From NCBI GenBank assembly GCA_002371215.1, contig DFGL01000039.1, positions 13,961 through 77,960 on the forward strand: a stretch of DNA of 64,000 nucleotides, written 5' to 3'. The translations under genes and the position numbers were made by a program. Of this stretch, positions 51,347 to 60,399 are shown piece after piece. Below the pieces are notes generated by a model. It made no database searches, was not told the DNA's origin, and was given only the letters and a program-made list of their open reading frames with translations. This DNA is from Ruminococcaceae bacterium UBA3751. GTDB lineage: Bacteria; Bacillota; Clostridia; Oscillospirales; Acutalibacteraceae. How positions within the stretch are numbered: position 1 is the first letter of the stretch; each line of letters starts with the position of its first letter.

Positions 51347-52948
51347 TTAAAATTCCTGATATATAAAACTGCCTGCGTCATAACCCGGACCGTAAACGCC
51401 GAAAATTATTACGGCGAATACTCCTATCAGAAGGAGCGCCCAGCGAAGAAGAAAGCCGTTTTCCTGAATTAGTTTTTCGCGAACGTTCATCTTTTCCTGA
51501 AGAATGTCGCCGACTAACAGAACGATTATTGCAATGATTGCAAGGTAAAAGTTATGCACGTCAAGACCGTAGGTCATAAGCTTTTCCATACCGAGGTATT
51601 TAAGACCTAAGCCTTTATCAACAATATGCTTGAATATTCCGAGCGAAGCGGAAAGGCGCGGGGCTCTGAAGAAAATTCTGCCTATACAGCAGAACATAAA
51701 GGTTCTTGCCATCTGGAAAAACGCAAAGCCCCAGGATTCGGTTTTGATTTTGAGTTTTTCTGTAATTTTTGCGTTCGTTTCTTCAAAAATCCTGCTTGAA
51801 ATCAGAAGAAATGCGTGGAACATACCCCAGGCGACGAATTTCCAGCTTGAGCCGTGCCAAATTCCCGTAACAACCCAAACGACGAAAATCGGGAAGCAGG
51901 TTGCAAAAAGCTCGCCCTGTTTCTTTTTATCGCGCTTTTTGGCGTTTTTCTTAACGTTTTTTACAAAGGAGCTCATTGAAACGGGGAAGTAGATATAATC
52001 CTTAAACCACTCCTGGAGCGAGATGTGCCATCTTCTCCAGAATTCCATCATATTTCTTGAAAAATACGGGTGGTTGAAGTTTTCGGCGAGTTTGATTCCA
52101 AAGCATTCCGAAACGCCCGAAACGATATCGATACAGCCCGAAAAGTCAGCGTAAATCTGAATAGAATATGCCATCGTTGCAAGAACGATAATCAAGCCGT
52201 GATAATCGCTGTAATTGTCAAAAATCTTATCAACAAAAAGGGCGAGCCTGTCAGCGATTACAAGCTTTTTGAAGAAGCCCCATACGACGAGCATAATTCC
52301 GCTTCGGATAAAATCGGGGTCAAACTTAATGCCGTCCTTAATCTGATTGTTGAATTTGTCAAACCTGTCAATCGGTCCCTGAACAACGTGGGGAAAATAG
52401 GTAAGATAGGCTGCGTAATTAATAAAGTTCTTTTCAGCGGGGTATCTTTTCCAATAGATATCAAGGATATAGCTCAGCGCCATAAAGGTGTAAAACGAGA
52501 TACCTATGGGAAGGATAATTCTAACAGCGTCAAGATGCTTTCCCGTTCCTAAAACCGACAGAACGCCGTTGACGTTTTTTATCATAAAGCCCGTGTACTT
52601 GCAAATTACAAGCAGAGCGATAGGAATAAGCATTGAAAGGTTCAGGATAAGCTTGCCCTTTTTCTTTGATTCGGCGCGTACTGCCTTCTTTTCAGCAAGC
52701 TCACTGCAGCCTTTCAGCTTCTCATCGGTTTCCTTATATACCCTGTCAATAAGCAGAGCGCCTACGAAGGTAGCAACAAGCGTTGCGATAAGAAACGGGA
52801 GATATTTAATTCCCGCAATGCAGTAAAAAACTATACTGCCTATAAGCAATATGTACTTTTGCAGCCTGCCGTTTTTTGCTCCGCAGATATAGTACGGAAT
52901 AAGAACGGCAAGCGAAAACAATATAAACCCTGCGGTCTGATAACTCAT
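51347..52948 (-). CDS. MBOAT acyltransferase (DltB/AlgI family)
   Basis: A protein of 533 residues with about eleven TM segments. The MBOAT signature is clear: FRRWHISLQEWFKDYIYFPV-type segment (WRRWHISLQEWF) and the active-site His in VTGIWHGSSWKFVAWGMFHA. DltB/AlgI proteins move an activated acyl or alanyl group across the membrane onto cell-envelope polymers. The neighbours (carrier protein, ligase, SGNH protein) favour a dlt-type pathway; AlgI/PatA-type O-acetylation is the alternative. Confidence 0.9.
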   Translation of the reverse strand: MSYQTAGFILFSLAVLIPYYICGAKNGRLQKYILLIGSIVFYCIAGIKYLPFLIATLVATFVGALLIDRVYKETDEKLKGCSELAEKKAVRAESKKKGKLILNLSMLIPIALLVICKYTGFMIKNVNGVLSVLGTGKHLDAVRIILPIGISFYTFMALSYILDIYWKRYPAEKNFINYAAYLTYFPHVVQGPIDRFDKFNNQIKDGIKFDPDFIRSGIMLVVWGFFKKLVIADRLALFVDKIFDNYSDYHGLIIVLATMAYSIQIYADFSGCIDIVSGVSECFGIKLAENFNHPYFSRNMMEFWRRWHISLQEWFKDYIYFPVSMSSFVKNVKKNAKKRDKKKQGELFATCFPIFVVWVVTGIWHGSSWKFVAWGMFHAFLLISSRIFEETNAKITEKLKIKTESWGFAFFQMARTFMFCCIGRIFFRAPRLSASLGIFKHIVDKGLGLKYLGMEKLMTYGLDVHNFYLAIIAIIVLLVGDILQEKMNVREKLIQENGFLLRWALLLIGVFAVIIFGVYGPGYDAGSFIYQEF

Positions 52949-52960
52949 ATAAATTCTCCG

Positions 52961-54358
52961 TTATAGTTTTACTGAAGCGCCGTAGGAATAATAGGAACTC
53001 CAGGTTCTGTTTTCTCCCTCGCCCTTGTATGCAATTACAAGGTAGGTGTAGGTTTTGCCTTTTTCGGGCTTTTCGGCGTAGCTGCAGGAGGGCATTTCTC
53101 CCTCGGCAATTTTTTGGTAGGGAACTTTGTCCCCGTCCTTTCTGTAAACAGCGTAGCCGTCTGCTCCTTCGGCTTCTCCCCATCTCAGCGTAACGCTGCC
53201 GTCGGGCGCTGTCTGTGAATAGATTTTGGGGCAGAAAAAGCCTTTTTCGGTTTTTAATGTGTATTCAGGCTCAAGCGCAAAGGGTCGCAGATACTTAATA
53301 TAATTCGTATAAGCCTTATCCCAGCTTTTGCCGGCTTTATATGATTTATCGTTTCGCTTATTCTTAAAACCGTAGTTTTTAATAAGGTATTCGCTTAAAT
53401 ATTTTGTTGATTTAAGATTTCCGTGGATATTAAAGTGGCTTGTGTTATAAAAATCCCGCCTGATATCAATTCCCATTTCGTTTTCAAGGAAACTCTGATT
53501 CTGAAAATCAAGAACGGGGAATCCCGCTTCTTTTGCCATTTCCTCGGCGGTGTTGATATACTGGTATATTTTTTTGTCCTTACCCGTTGTAGGCGCTGTT
53601 AAGAAAAGCGCGTTGACGTTTTCCTTTTTCAGATAGTCAAGCAGGCTGTTAACGCATTTTTCAATAACCTTATTTTCGTCCTTAAAGGCGAGCGTTTTAT
53701 CCGTTGAGTAGAAAGTTCCGCTAAGGTCTCTCGTGTTCCTTAAAAACTTACCGTAATGCGCCGTGCCTTTAACACCGTCAGTTTTTTTATGAAACTGAGC
53801 GCCGTCAAAGTTTTCCCATTGGTCGTGGTAACGGACGAGGGGAATGAAATACTCAAGGTTTTCGCTGTAATCGTATCCCATATTATCGCAAAGCGCCTTT
53901 GAAAGCTGAAGGCGGTTGAGCGATAGCGGCATATAGTCAACTAACGCGTGAAAGCCGAAAAACTGGTCCTTTTCAAAATATTCAACCATTGTCATAAGGT
54001 TAAAAATATAAAGCGCGTCAGGCTGAGTTTTTCTCGCTTCCTTACACATATATTCAGCGGCGAAAAGCGGCTGAGCAGGGGAGGTGAAGGTGTAGGCGGT
54101 AATGCCGTATTCGTGCCACGCCACAAGCTGATTCCAGTCTGCATAGGAGGTGCTTGAACCGATGAATACCGCGTCGAGCGAGCCTTTTTCCTCTTCGTAA
54201 AAGCCTTTTATCATTGAATAGCTTCTGTCATCCTCAGGATGAACGAGCAGGCGCGAAAAACAGCTGAATATCAATACGAAGCACAAGAGCAATCCTATTG
54301 CGCTTAAAAAGAATTTCAGCGTTTTATGTTTGTTTTCAGGGGTTGTAGAATTGACCAT
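52961..54358 (-). CDS. SGNH-type membrane protein with C-terminal FnIII domain (DltD-like position)
   Basis: A protein of 465 residues from the ATG at 54358 (an in-frame TTG lies 6 nt upstream). One TM segment (~18-40) is followed by an extracytoplasmic SGNH-like hydrolase fold: nucleophile motif FIGSSTSYADW near 68-78 and a C-terminal Ser-His in YNTSHFNIHG. Residues ~370-465 form an FnIII-like domain (VTLRWGEAEGADGYAVYRK, KTYTYLVIAYKGEG). In dlt operons DltD finishes transfer to the polymer; an appended FnIII is not part of classical DltD. First gene of the cluster. Confidence 0.78.
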   Translation of the reverse strand: MVNSTTPENKHKTLKFFLSAIGLLLCFVLIFSCFSRLLVHPEDDRSYSMIKGFYEEEKGSLDAVFIGSSTSYADWNQLVAWHEYGITAYTFTSPAQPLFAAEYMCKEARKTQPDALYIFNLMTMVEYFEKDQFFGFHALVDYMPLSLNRLQLSKALCDNMGYDYSENLEYFIPLVRYHDQWENFDGAQFHKKTDGVKGTAHYGKFLRNTRDLSGTFYSTDKTLAFKDENKVIEKCVNSLLDYLKKENVNALFLTAPTTGKDKKIYQYINTAEEMAKEAGFPVLDFQNQSFLENEMGIDIRRDFYNTSHFNIHGNLKSTKYLSEYLIKNYGFKNKRNDKSYKAGKSWDKAYTNYIKYLRPFALEPEYTLKTEKGFFCPKIYSQTAPDGSVTLRWGEAEGADGYAVYRKDGDKVPYQKIAEGEMPSCSYAEKPEKGKTYTYLVIAYKGEGENRTWSSYYSYGASVKL

Positions 54359-54391
54359 AATCAACCTGCCTTTAATACTTAATGATAGATT

Positions 54392-54420
54392 ATTATAAAA
54401 TATGTAGCATAAATTGTCAA
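54392..54420 (-). promoter_or_regulatory. Consensus promoter of the dlt-like cluster
   Basis: On the minus strand: TTGACA (54415-54420), 17-bp spacer, TATAAT (54392-54397). Divergent from the promoter of the glycyl-radical operon. Confidence 0.8.
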
Positions 54421-54460
54421 CCGAAATCGCCTTAGCACAAAAAATGTTGAATTTTGGGTA

Positions 54461-54488
54461 TTGTATTTTTTTAATAATGCTATATAAT
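54461..54488 (+). promoter_or_regulatory. Promoter of the glycyl-radical operon
   Basis: TTGTAT (54461-54466), 16-bp spacer, TATAAT (54483-54488), about 35 bp before the ATG. Confidence 0.55.
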
Positions 54489-54523
54489 TAAAAATGGATT
54501 ATTTTAAATTGGGGGAAACCGAA

Positions 54524-55957
54524 ATGAAAATGATTATTGCGGGCGAATACGTTGCATCTAAGGACAATAAGGAGCTTCCCGTTTACAATCCCTATACGGG
54601 CGAGGTTGTTGATACGGTGCCTGCCGCAACACAAGAGGATATAGATTATGCCGCTCGGTTTGCGGTAAAGGCGCAGAAAAAATGGCGCGACGTACCCGTT
54701 CATAAAAGGGTGGACCTTGCGTACAGATTTCTTGAAATAGTTAAGGAACATAAGGAGGAGCTTGCCGTTCTTCTTACTGAGGAATCGGGTAAGCCGATAC
54801 GTCAGTCCCGCATTGAAATTAATAATATTTTTATCTCATGGAGAGCCTTTTGCGAAAAGGCAAAGCATATTTACGGCTCCGTAATCCCCGAAGGACAGGA
54901 GGAAAATCACGACGGCGATATAGTTATTACAACGAGAGAGCCGATAGGCGTTGTTGCCTGCGTTATTCCGTTTAACTTCCCCTGCAATCTTTTTAATCAG
55001 AAGGTTGCTCCCGCAATTCTTTCGGGAAACGCTGCCATAGTTAAGCCCTCTATGGAAAACCCGCTTACAGTCGGAAAGCTTGTCGGCTATCTTAAAGAGG
55101 CGGGCGTGCCTGACGGAGTTGTTCAGTACGTTACGGGAAAGGGCTCTGAAATCGGAAGATTTATTTCCGAAAATCCCGATATTGAAGCGCTTACCTTAAC
55201 GGGTTCAACCGCAGTGGGCGTAAACGTTGCAAAATCAGCTGCGGGAACGCTCAAAACCGTAGCGCTTGAGCTCGGCGGAAACGACGCGTTCATTGTTCTT
55301 AAGGACGCAACGCTTTATACCGCTGTAAAAGAGGCTGTAAACACAAGATTTTTCAACGCGGGTCAGATTTGCTGCGCGCCGAAGCGCTTTATTATCCACA
55401 AATCGCTTTATAACGATTTTGTTGAAAGAGTTGTCAGCGAGGTTAAAAAGTTTAAAATAGGCGCTCCGCTTGACGATACAACCGATATAGGTACTCTGAT
55501 TAACGAGGACGCTGCGATTGAGGTTGAAAAGCAGATTAATATGACGGTAGAGCAGGGCGGTAAAATCGCCTGCGGCGGTAAGAGGGACAAAACGGTTATT
55601 GAGCCCACAGTTCTTATTGACGTTCCTTACAGCGCAGACATTATGCACGACGTTGAGGTGTTCGGTCCCGTTATTGCCTGCTGTTCATTTGAAGACGACG
55701 AAGAGGCGCTCGCCCTTGCCAACGATACAAAGTTCGGGCTCGGCGCAAGCGTATTTACAAACGATATGAAAAAGGCTGTTTATTTCTCAAAGCATTTTGA
55801 GGCGGGCTCGGTTGTAATTAACGGCTCGAGCTATTTCAGAAGCTTTGAAATGCCTTTCGGCGGATACAAAAAATCGGGCATAGGAACCGAGGGAGTATAT
55901 TCAACCTTTAACGAGCTGACAAAGCTTAAGTGCGTAATTTTAAAAGGAATTATTTAG
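54524..55957 (+). CDS. NAD(P)-dependent aldehyde dehydrogenase
   Basis: A protein of 477 residues from the ATG at 54524 (GGGGGAAA upstream; an ATG 30 nt earlier is in frame but before that site). A non-acylating ALDH: catalytic Cys283 in NAGQICCAPKR, catalytic Glu249 in LELGGND, cofactor loop TLTGSTAVGV and PFNFPCNL near 145. It resembles lactaldehyde or succinate-semialdehyde dehydrogenases. Followed 3 nt later by the glycyl radical activase, so it likely oxidises an aldehyde produced by the glycyl radical enzyme to the acid, yielding NAD(P)H. Confidence 0.9.
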   Translation: MKMIIAGEYVASKDNKELPVYNPYTGEVVDTVPAATQEDIDYAARFAVKAQKKWRDVPVHKRVDLAYRFLEIVKEHKEELAVLLTEESGKPIRQSRIEINNIFISWRAFCEKAKHIYGSVIPEGQEENHDGDIVITTREPIGVVACVIPFNFPCNLFNQKVAPAILSGNAAIVKPSMENPLTVGKLVGYLKEAGVPDGVVQYVTGKGSEIGRFISENPDIEALTLTGSTAVGVNVAKSAAGTLKTVALELGGNDAFIVLKDATLYTAVKEAVNTRFFNAGQICCAPKRFIIHKSLYNDFVERVVSEVKKFKIGAPLDDTTDIGTLINEDAAIEVEKQINMTVEQGGKIACGGKRDKTVIEPTVLIDVPYSADIMHDVEVFGPVIACCSFEDDEEALALANDTKFGLGASVFTNDMKKAVYFSKHFEAGSVVINGSSYFRSFEMPFGGYKKSGIGTEGVYSTFNELTKLKCVILKGII

Positions 55958-55960
55958 CTT

Positions 55961-56920
55961 ATGCCAAATCACGGTACGGTTTTTAATATTCAGAGATATA
56001 CGATTAACGACGGCCCCGGTATAAGAACAGAGGTGTTTTTAAAGGGCTGTCCGCTCGGCTGTCTCTGGTGCAGTAATCCCGAGAGTCAGAAGGAATTTCG
56101 GGAGGTGGGCGTTTATCTGTCAAAGTGTATAGGCTTTGATAAATGCGGCTACTGCGCCGACGTGTGCGCTGAAAATTGCATAAGCTTTAAGGATAATATA
56201 ATAGCTTCCGTTAACAGAGAGCGCTGCACCTCGTGCATGAAATGCGCCGAAGTCTGCCCCTCCGTAGCTATAAAGGAATGGGGTCAAAAGATGAGCGTAA
56301 GCGAGGTAATGGACGTTATTAAAAAGGATATTCCGTATTACAAAAAATCCTCGGGCGGCGTTACTTTTTCGGGAGGCGAGCCGTTAATTCAAAGCGGATT
56401 TCTGCTTGAGCTTCTCAAGGAGTGCAAGCATTTCGGGATAGATACCTGCGTTGAATCCGCCCTCTGCGTTGACAGGGAGGAAATTGAGCGGATATTGCCC
56501 TATACGGACCTTATGATTGCTGATATTAAAATGATGGACAGCGCGCTTCATTCAAAATATACGGGCAACGGGAACGAGAGAATTCTTGAGAATTTCAGAT
56601 GGCTGTGTAAAAGCGATGCCGTCCCTGTAATTGTGAGAATCCCCGTTATCCCGAAGGTAAACGACAATATAAAAAATGCAGAGCAGACGGCTGACTTTAT
56701 TCTAAACGAGCTTGATAATAATATCAGAGTGCTGCAGCTGCTTAAATATATGCCGCTCGGTGAGGAAAAGTACCGTTCGCTTGATATAGATTATCCTATG
56801 AGCGATAAGGTATATAATAAGGACGCGTTTGATAAAAGACTTATCGGCATACAGAAATATTTCGTCAGCCGCGGCATTAATTGTATAATAGGGACTACTA
56901 CAAAGGAGACAGATAAATGA
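55961..56920 (+). CDS. Glycyl-radical enzyme activating protein
   Basis: A radical SAM activase of 319 residues. SAM cluster motif Cys-x3-Cys-x2-Cys in FLKGCPLGCLWCSNPE, then an inserted ferredoxin-like pair of clusters (~60-105: CIGFDKCGYCADVCAENC, CTSCMKCAEVC), GGEP near 143 and DIKMMD. It abstracts a hydrogen from the Gly of the enzyme encoded next, under anaerobic conditions. The ferredoxin insert is typical of activases of diol dehydratase, HpdB/Bss-type and hydroxyproline enzymes, not PflA. Its ATGA stop/start overlap with the glycyl radical gene indicates coupled translation. Confidence 0.93.
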   Translation: MPNHGTVFNIQRYTINDGPGIRTEVFLKGCPLGCLWCSNPESQKEFREVGVYLSKCIGFDKCGYCADVCAENCISFKDNIIASVNRERCTSCMKCAEVCPSVAIKEWGQKMSVSEVMDVIKKDIPYYKKSSGGVTFSGGEPLIQSGFLLELLKECKHFGIDTCVESALCVDREEIERILPYTDLMIADIKMMDSALHSKYTGNGNERILENFRWLCKSDAVPVIVRIPVIPKVNDNIKNAEQTADFILNELDNNIRVLQLLKYMPLGEEKYRSLDIDYPMSDKVYNKDAFDKRLIGIQKYFVSRGINCIIGTTTKETDK

Positions 56921-59421
56921 CAGAACGGATAAGACCCTGCGGAACGGAGCCGTTTGATAAAAATTACGGAGTCGGCTACAGGGTAGGACACGATGATTTT
57001 TCACCTTATGAAAGAGTTAACCGCTTAAGAAAGGTATTTCTTGAGCGCGAATTTAATATAGACGTTGAAAGAGCGCTGATAATTACCGAGGTTTATAAAA
57101 ATAACCCCGGGCTCTCTCCTATTATGAAAACCGCTGAGTTTATGAAAAAAATACTCGGCGAAATTCCGCTTTATATCCACGATGACGAGCTTATTATCGG
57201 CGATATTGCCGCGCCTCCCAAAGCTGCGCCGATTTATCCAGAATTTTCCGTAAGCTGGCTCCTTGAGGAGCTTGACGGCGACGGTACCTTTGCGGACAGA
57301 GAGCACGATAAGTTTTTTATAACTCCCGAGGATAAAAAAAGACTGCTTGAGGTGCTCCCGTTCTGGGTTGGAAAAACCGTTGCGGACAGCGTTGAAAAGG
57401 AGTTTGACGCCGAACAGCTCAAGGGCGGCGAAATGGGCAAGAAGGTTTATATGACAAACCTTTATCACTACGCGGGCGTAGGGCATTACGTAATGGATTA
57501 TGAAAGGCTTATGAGCCTCGGCTTTGACGGTATGCTAAGCGAGGCTGAGGAGGGACTTAAAAATGCCGATTCTGCAGAAAAAGCAGAGTTTTATACCGCG
57601 ATGGCTATAACTCTTAAGGCCGCTAAAAGCTATATTCTCCGCTATTCTGCTCTTGCCTTTGAAATGGCTGAAAAGGAAGCGGACGAAAAGCGTAGCGCCG
57701 AGCTTAAAACAATCGGCGAAAACTGCAAGGTTATTGCAGGAGGTACGCCCAAAACAATGTGGCAGGCGCTTCAGCTCTGGAATTTTGCAACAACTATTGC
57801 GCTTATTGAAAGCAACGGCCACTCCGTATCCTACGGAAGAATGGACCAGTGGCTCAATCCTTTTTATGAAAGGGATATGAAGAATAAAACCATTACGAAG
57901 GACTTCGCTCAGGAGCTTCTTGAATGTGCGTTTATTAAGTGCGGCAATCCGTCAAAGCTAAGGGATAAGGGCAGCACGAAGGTGCGCAACGGCAGAGGCT
58001 GGGGCGGTGAAAGCCTTACGGTAGGCGGCGTTGATAAGGACGGAAACGACGCTACGAACGACCTTACCTTTATGCTCCTTGAAGCTTCAGTCCACACCCG
58101 TATGATGGACCCGTGGCTCTGCGTAAGGCTCCACGAAAAAACGCCGTACGAGCTTATGGTTAAAACAGTTGAATGTATAAGAGCGGGATACGGTCATCCC
58201 AAACTCTTTAACGACAGAGCTGCCGTTCAGGTTATGCTCAATAAGGGTATGACTCTTGAAGAGGCAAGAAATTACGAGGTTGTAGGCTGCGTTGAGCCTG
58301 ACCTTCCCGGAAAGGAATACGGCTATCACGACGCAGCGTATATGAATATTGCCAAGGTAATGGAGCTTACTCTTAACGGCGGTAAGTGTATCGGTTGTAA
58401 TAAGGATTGCAGGGTTTACGACCGTTGTATGGGCAAGGGCGAAACTCTCTCCCCGAATTACGGCGATTTAACCACATATAAGAGCATAGACGAAATCCTT
58501 GACGCATTTAATAAGCAGGTTGCCTACTGGTCCGATAAAATGTGTTCATCTATTAACATTACGGACAGGGCGCAGCGCGACGTCAAGCCGCTTCCGTTTG
58601 CCTCCGCATTTTTTGAGGACTGCGTTAAAAGCGCAACGGAGCTCAATGCAGGCGGCGCAAAGTATAATTTCTCAGGTCCTCAGGCAAGCGGTATTGCAAC
58701 CTGCGCGGATATACTCAGTACGGTAAAGCAGCTCGTTTTTGAAGAGAAAAAGTATACGGGCGCGCAGCTTCTTGACGCCGTTGAGAAGAACTGGGAGGGC
58801 TACGACGCTCTTTATGCTCTTGTTAACAGCGAAAAGGTCCACCATTACGGAAACGACGACGACTATGCGGACGACCTTTTTGAAAAGGTTTTCAATGTTT
58901 ATTGCGACAATATAAAAGGCAGGAAAAACGAGCGCGGCGGAGAGTTCTGCCCGGGCGTTTATACGGTTAATGCCAACGTCGGTCTCGGTATGGATTTAAA
59001 GGCTTCGCTTGACGGAAGAAAGGATTACGAGCCTATTTCCGACAACCTCGGTCCCGTTCACACTCTCGCAGGCTCCCACGATATTTTGGGTCCCACGGCG
59101 ATTGCAAACTCCGTTACCAAGGTTGACCATTCAAAGGCAACCAACGGAACGCTCCTCAACTGGAAATTTCCGCCCGAATGCGTTGAAGGAATTGAGGGCA
59201 GGGATAATCTTGTTAACTTTATCAATACCTATTTTGAAAAAAAGGCAATGCACTGCCAGTTCAACATTATGAGCTCCGCTATGATGAGAGACGCTATGGC
59301 GCACCCCGAAAGGCATAAGGATATGCTCGTAAGGGTTGCGGGCTACAGCGCATATTTCGTTGAGCTCGGCGTTCCGCTCCAGATGGATTTAATCCGCAGA
59401 ACGGAACTGTCCTTCAACTAA
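56917..59421 (+). CDS. Glycyl radical enzyme, diol/glycerol dehydratase-like
   Basis: A protein of 834 residues with an intact glycyl radical site (Gly809 in VRVAGYSAYF) and thiyl Cys458 with Glu460 in VGCVEPDLPGKEYGYHDAAYMN. ESNGHSVSYGRMDQ and AGVGHYVMD match the substrate pocket of B12-independent glycerol/1,2-propanediol dehydratases, where His, Ser and Asp hold the diol. Such enzymes eliminate water from diols to give aldehydes; close homologues include hydroxyproline dehydratase, choline lyase and isethionate lyase. The neighbouring aldehyde dehydrogenase favours an aldehyde product. Substrate remains open. No microcompartment shell gene is here. AAAGGAG ribosome site. Confidence 0.9.
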   Translation: MTERIRPCGTEPFDKNYGVGYRVGHDDFSPYERVNRLRKVFLEREFNIDVERALIITEVYKNNPGLSPIMKTAEFMKKILGEIPLYIHDDELIIGDIAAPPKAAPIYPEFSVSWLLEELDGDGTFADREHDKFFITPEDKKRLLEVLPFWVGKTVADSVEKEFDAEQLKGGEMGKKVYMTNLYHYAGVGHYVMDYERLMSLGFDGMLSEAEEGLKNADSAEKAEFYTAMAITLKAAKSYILRYSALAFEMAEKEADEKRSAELKTIGENCKVIAGGTPKTMWQALQLWNFATTIALIESNGHSVSYGRMDQWLNPFYERDMKNKTITKDFAQELLECAFIKCGNPSKLRDKGSTKVRNGRGWGGESLTVGGVDKDGNDATNDLTFMLLEASVHTRMMDPWLCVRLHEKTPYELMVKTVECIRAGYGHPKLFNDRAAVQVMLNKGMTLEEARNYEVVGCVEPDLPGKEYGYHDAAYMNIAKVMELTLNGGKCIGCNKDCRVYDRCMGKGETLSPNYGDLTTYKSIDEILDAFNKQVAYWSDKMCSSINITDRAQRDVKPLPFASAFFEDCVKSATELNAGGAKYNFSGPQASGIATCADILSTVKQLVFEEKKYTGAQLLDAVEKNWEGYDALYALVNSEKVHHYGNDDDYADDLFEKVFNVYCDNIKGRKNERGGEFCPGVYTVNANVGLGMDLKASLDGRKDYEPISDNLGPVHTLAGSHDILGPTAIANSVTKVDHSKATNGTLLNWKFPPECVEGIEGRDNLVNFINTYFEKKAMHCQFNIMSSAMMRDAMAHPERHKDMLVRVAGYSAYFVELGVPLQMDLIRRTELSFN

Positions 59422-59433
59422 AGAGGCGATAAT

Positions 59434-60207
59434 ATGAACCAGGCTGAAAGAAGAATACGGCTGATTAAATACCTTTTAAACGAAAACCCGAGGTATAAGA
59501 ACGTTGAGATTCCGAGCGATAAGACGGAGCAGTTTAACCTTTACCGCTCTCTTGTAAACGTCCGTATGCCCGCTCCCGTAAGTGAGAAATTCCTTGAAAT
59601 TGAGGACGCCTTCTTAAAGGAGGAAACCGAGCGCAAGGGCGTTACTCACCTTGCTGATTTAACGCCCGTTGAAAAGGATATTTACCTTTGGCAGGGGGAT
59701 ATAACCACTATTGATACTCAGGCGATTGTTAACGCCGCCAATTCACAGCTGCTCGGCTGCTTTGCCCCGTGCCACGCGTGTATTGATAACTGTATTCACA
59801 CCTTTTCGGGCGTACGCCTTCGTTCAAAATGCGGAGAAATTATGAGGGCGCAGGGCTTTGAAGAGCCGACGGGCAGGGCAAAGGTTACTCCCGCCTATAA
59901 TCTCCCGAGTAAATACGTTATCCACACGGTTGGACCTATCGTTTTCGGCGCTCTTAATGAGGAGCACGAAAGGCTGCTCGCCTCGTGTTACAACGAATGT
60001 CTTAAAGCCGCAGACGAAAACGGTATAACGAGCATAGCTTTCTGCTGTATCTCAACGGGGGAATTCCATTTTCCTAACGAGCGCGCGGCTGAAATTGCGG
60101 TTAAAACGGTAAGGGAGTATAAAGAAAAAACGAACAGCAAAATCAAGGTGCTGTTCAACGTTTTCAATGATAATGACAAAGCAATTTACGAAAAGCTTTT
60201 AGGATAA
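59434..60207 (+). CDS. Zinc-macrodomain protein-ADP-ribose hydrolase
   Basis: A protein of 257 residues. The N-terminal ~75 residues are helical; the rest is a macrodomain: AIVNAANSQLLGCFAPCHACIDNCIHTFSGVRLR, GRAKVTPAYNLPSKYVIHTVGP, CCISTGEFHFP. The GCFAPCHACIDNxIH pattern with Cys/His residues is that of the zinc-containing macrodomains that remove ADP-ribose and, in staphylococci and streptococci, pair with SirTM sirtuins in oxidative-stress operons. No SirTM or lipoate ligase is here. It follows the glycyl radical gene by 12 nt (AAAGAGGCGAT) and is clearly in its operon, so it may act on those enzymes. Confidence 0.88.
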   Translation: MNQAERRIRLIKYLLNENPRYKNVEIPSDKTEQFNLYRSLVNVRMPAPVSEKFLEIEDAFLKEETERKGVTHLADLTPVEKDIYLWQGDITTIDTQAIVNAANSQLLGCFAPCHACIDNCIHTFSGVRLRSKCGEIMRAQGFEEPTGRAKVTPAYNLPSKYVIHTVGPIVFGALNEEHERLLASCYNECLKAADENGITSIAFCCISTGEFHFPNERAAEIAVKTVREYKEKTNSKIKVLFNVFNDNDKAIYEKLLG

Positions 60208-60221
60208 AAATAGCGGTACAG
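60206..60221 (+). repeat. 16-bp direct repeat, left copy
   Basis: AAAAATAGCGGTACAG, overlapping the macrodomain stop codon. The same 16 bases recur at 62117-62132, where they form the left arm of a complete terminator. The pair brackets the PadR module. Confidence 0.8.
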
Positions 60222-60230
60222 TATTTTACG

Positions 60231-60268
60231 GACTGAAAGAGATTGATTCTCTTTCAGTCTGTTTTTTT
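60231..60268 (+). terminator. Terminator of the glycyl-radical operon
   Basis: GACTGAAAGAGA pairs with TCTCTTTCAGTC (12 bp) around TTGAT, followed by TGTTTTTTT. Confidence 0.9.
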
Positions 60269-60324
60269 CTGAATAATATTATGTTCGCTACACTGCAGTG
60301 CTAATATAAAACGCAGTTTATTTA

Positions 60325-60375
60325 TTGACAAACAGAACACCTTGTGTTACAATGTATATACATTGCATTACAAGG
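60325..60375 (+). promoter_or_regulatory. Promoter with 36-bp palindromic operator of the PadR module
   Basis: TTGACA (60325-60330), 17-bp spacer, TACAAT (60348-60353). An imperfect palindrome spans 60340-60375 and is centred on AATGTATATACATT (perfect 14 bp), with CCTTGT/ACAAGG at its ends. It covers the -10 and start site, as expected for PadR autorepression. Confidence 0.75.
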
Positions 60376-60399
60376 CATATACTTTTAAAGGAGATAATT

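Noticed and set aside
57653..57880. Overlapping plus-strand frames inside the glycyl radical gene
   Set aside because: They are +1/+2 shadows in Arg/Leu/Thr-rich translations, typical of GC-biased codon positions.
56917..59421. Pyruvate formate-lyase
   Set aside because: PFL has adjacent Cys-Cys at the active site; here a single Cys in GCVEP, and the activase has a ferredoxin insert, so it belongs to the dehydratase-like branch.
60325..60399. N-terminal extension of PadR starting at TTG 60325
   Set aside because: Those codons are the -35, -10 and operator; the ATG at 60400 has AAAGGAG at ideal spacing.
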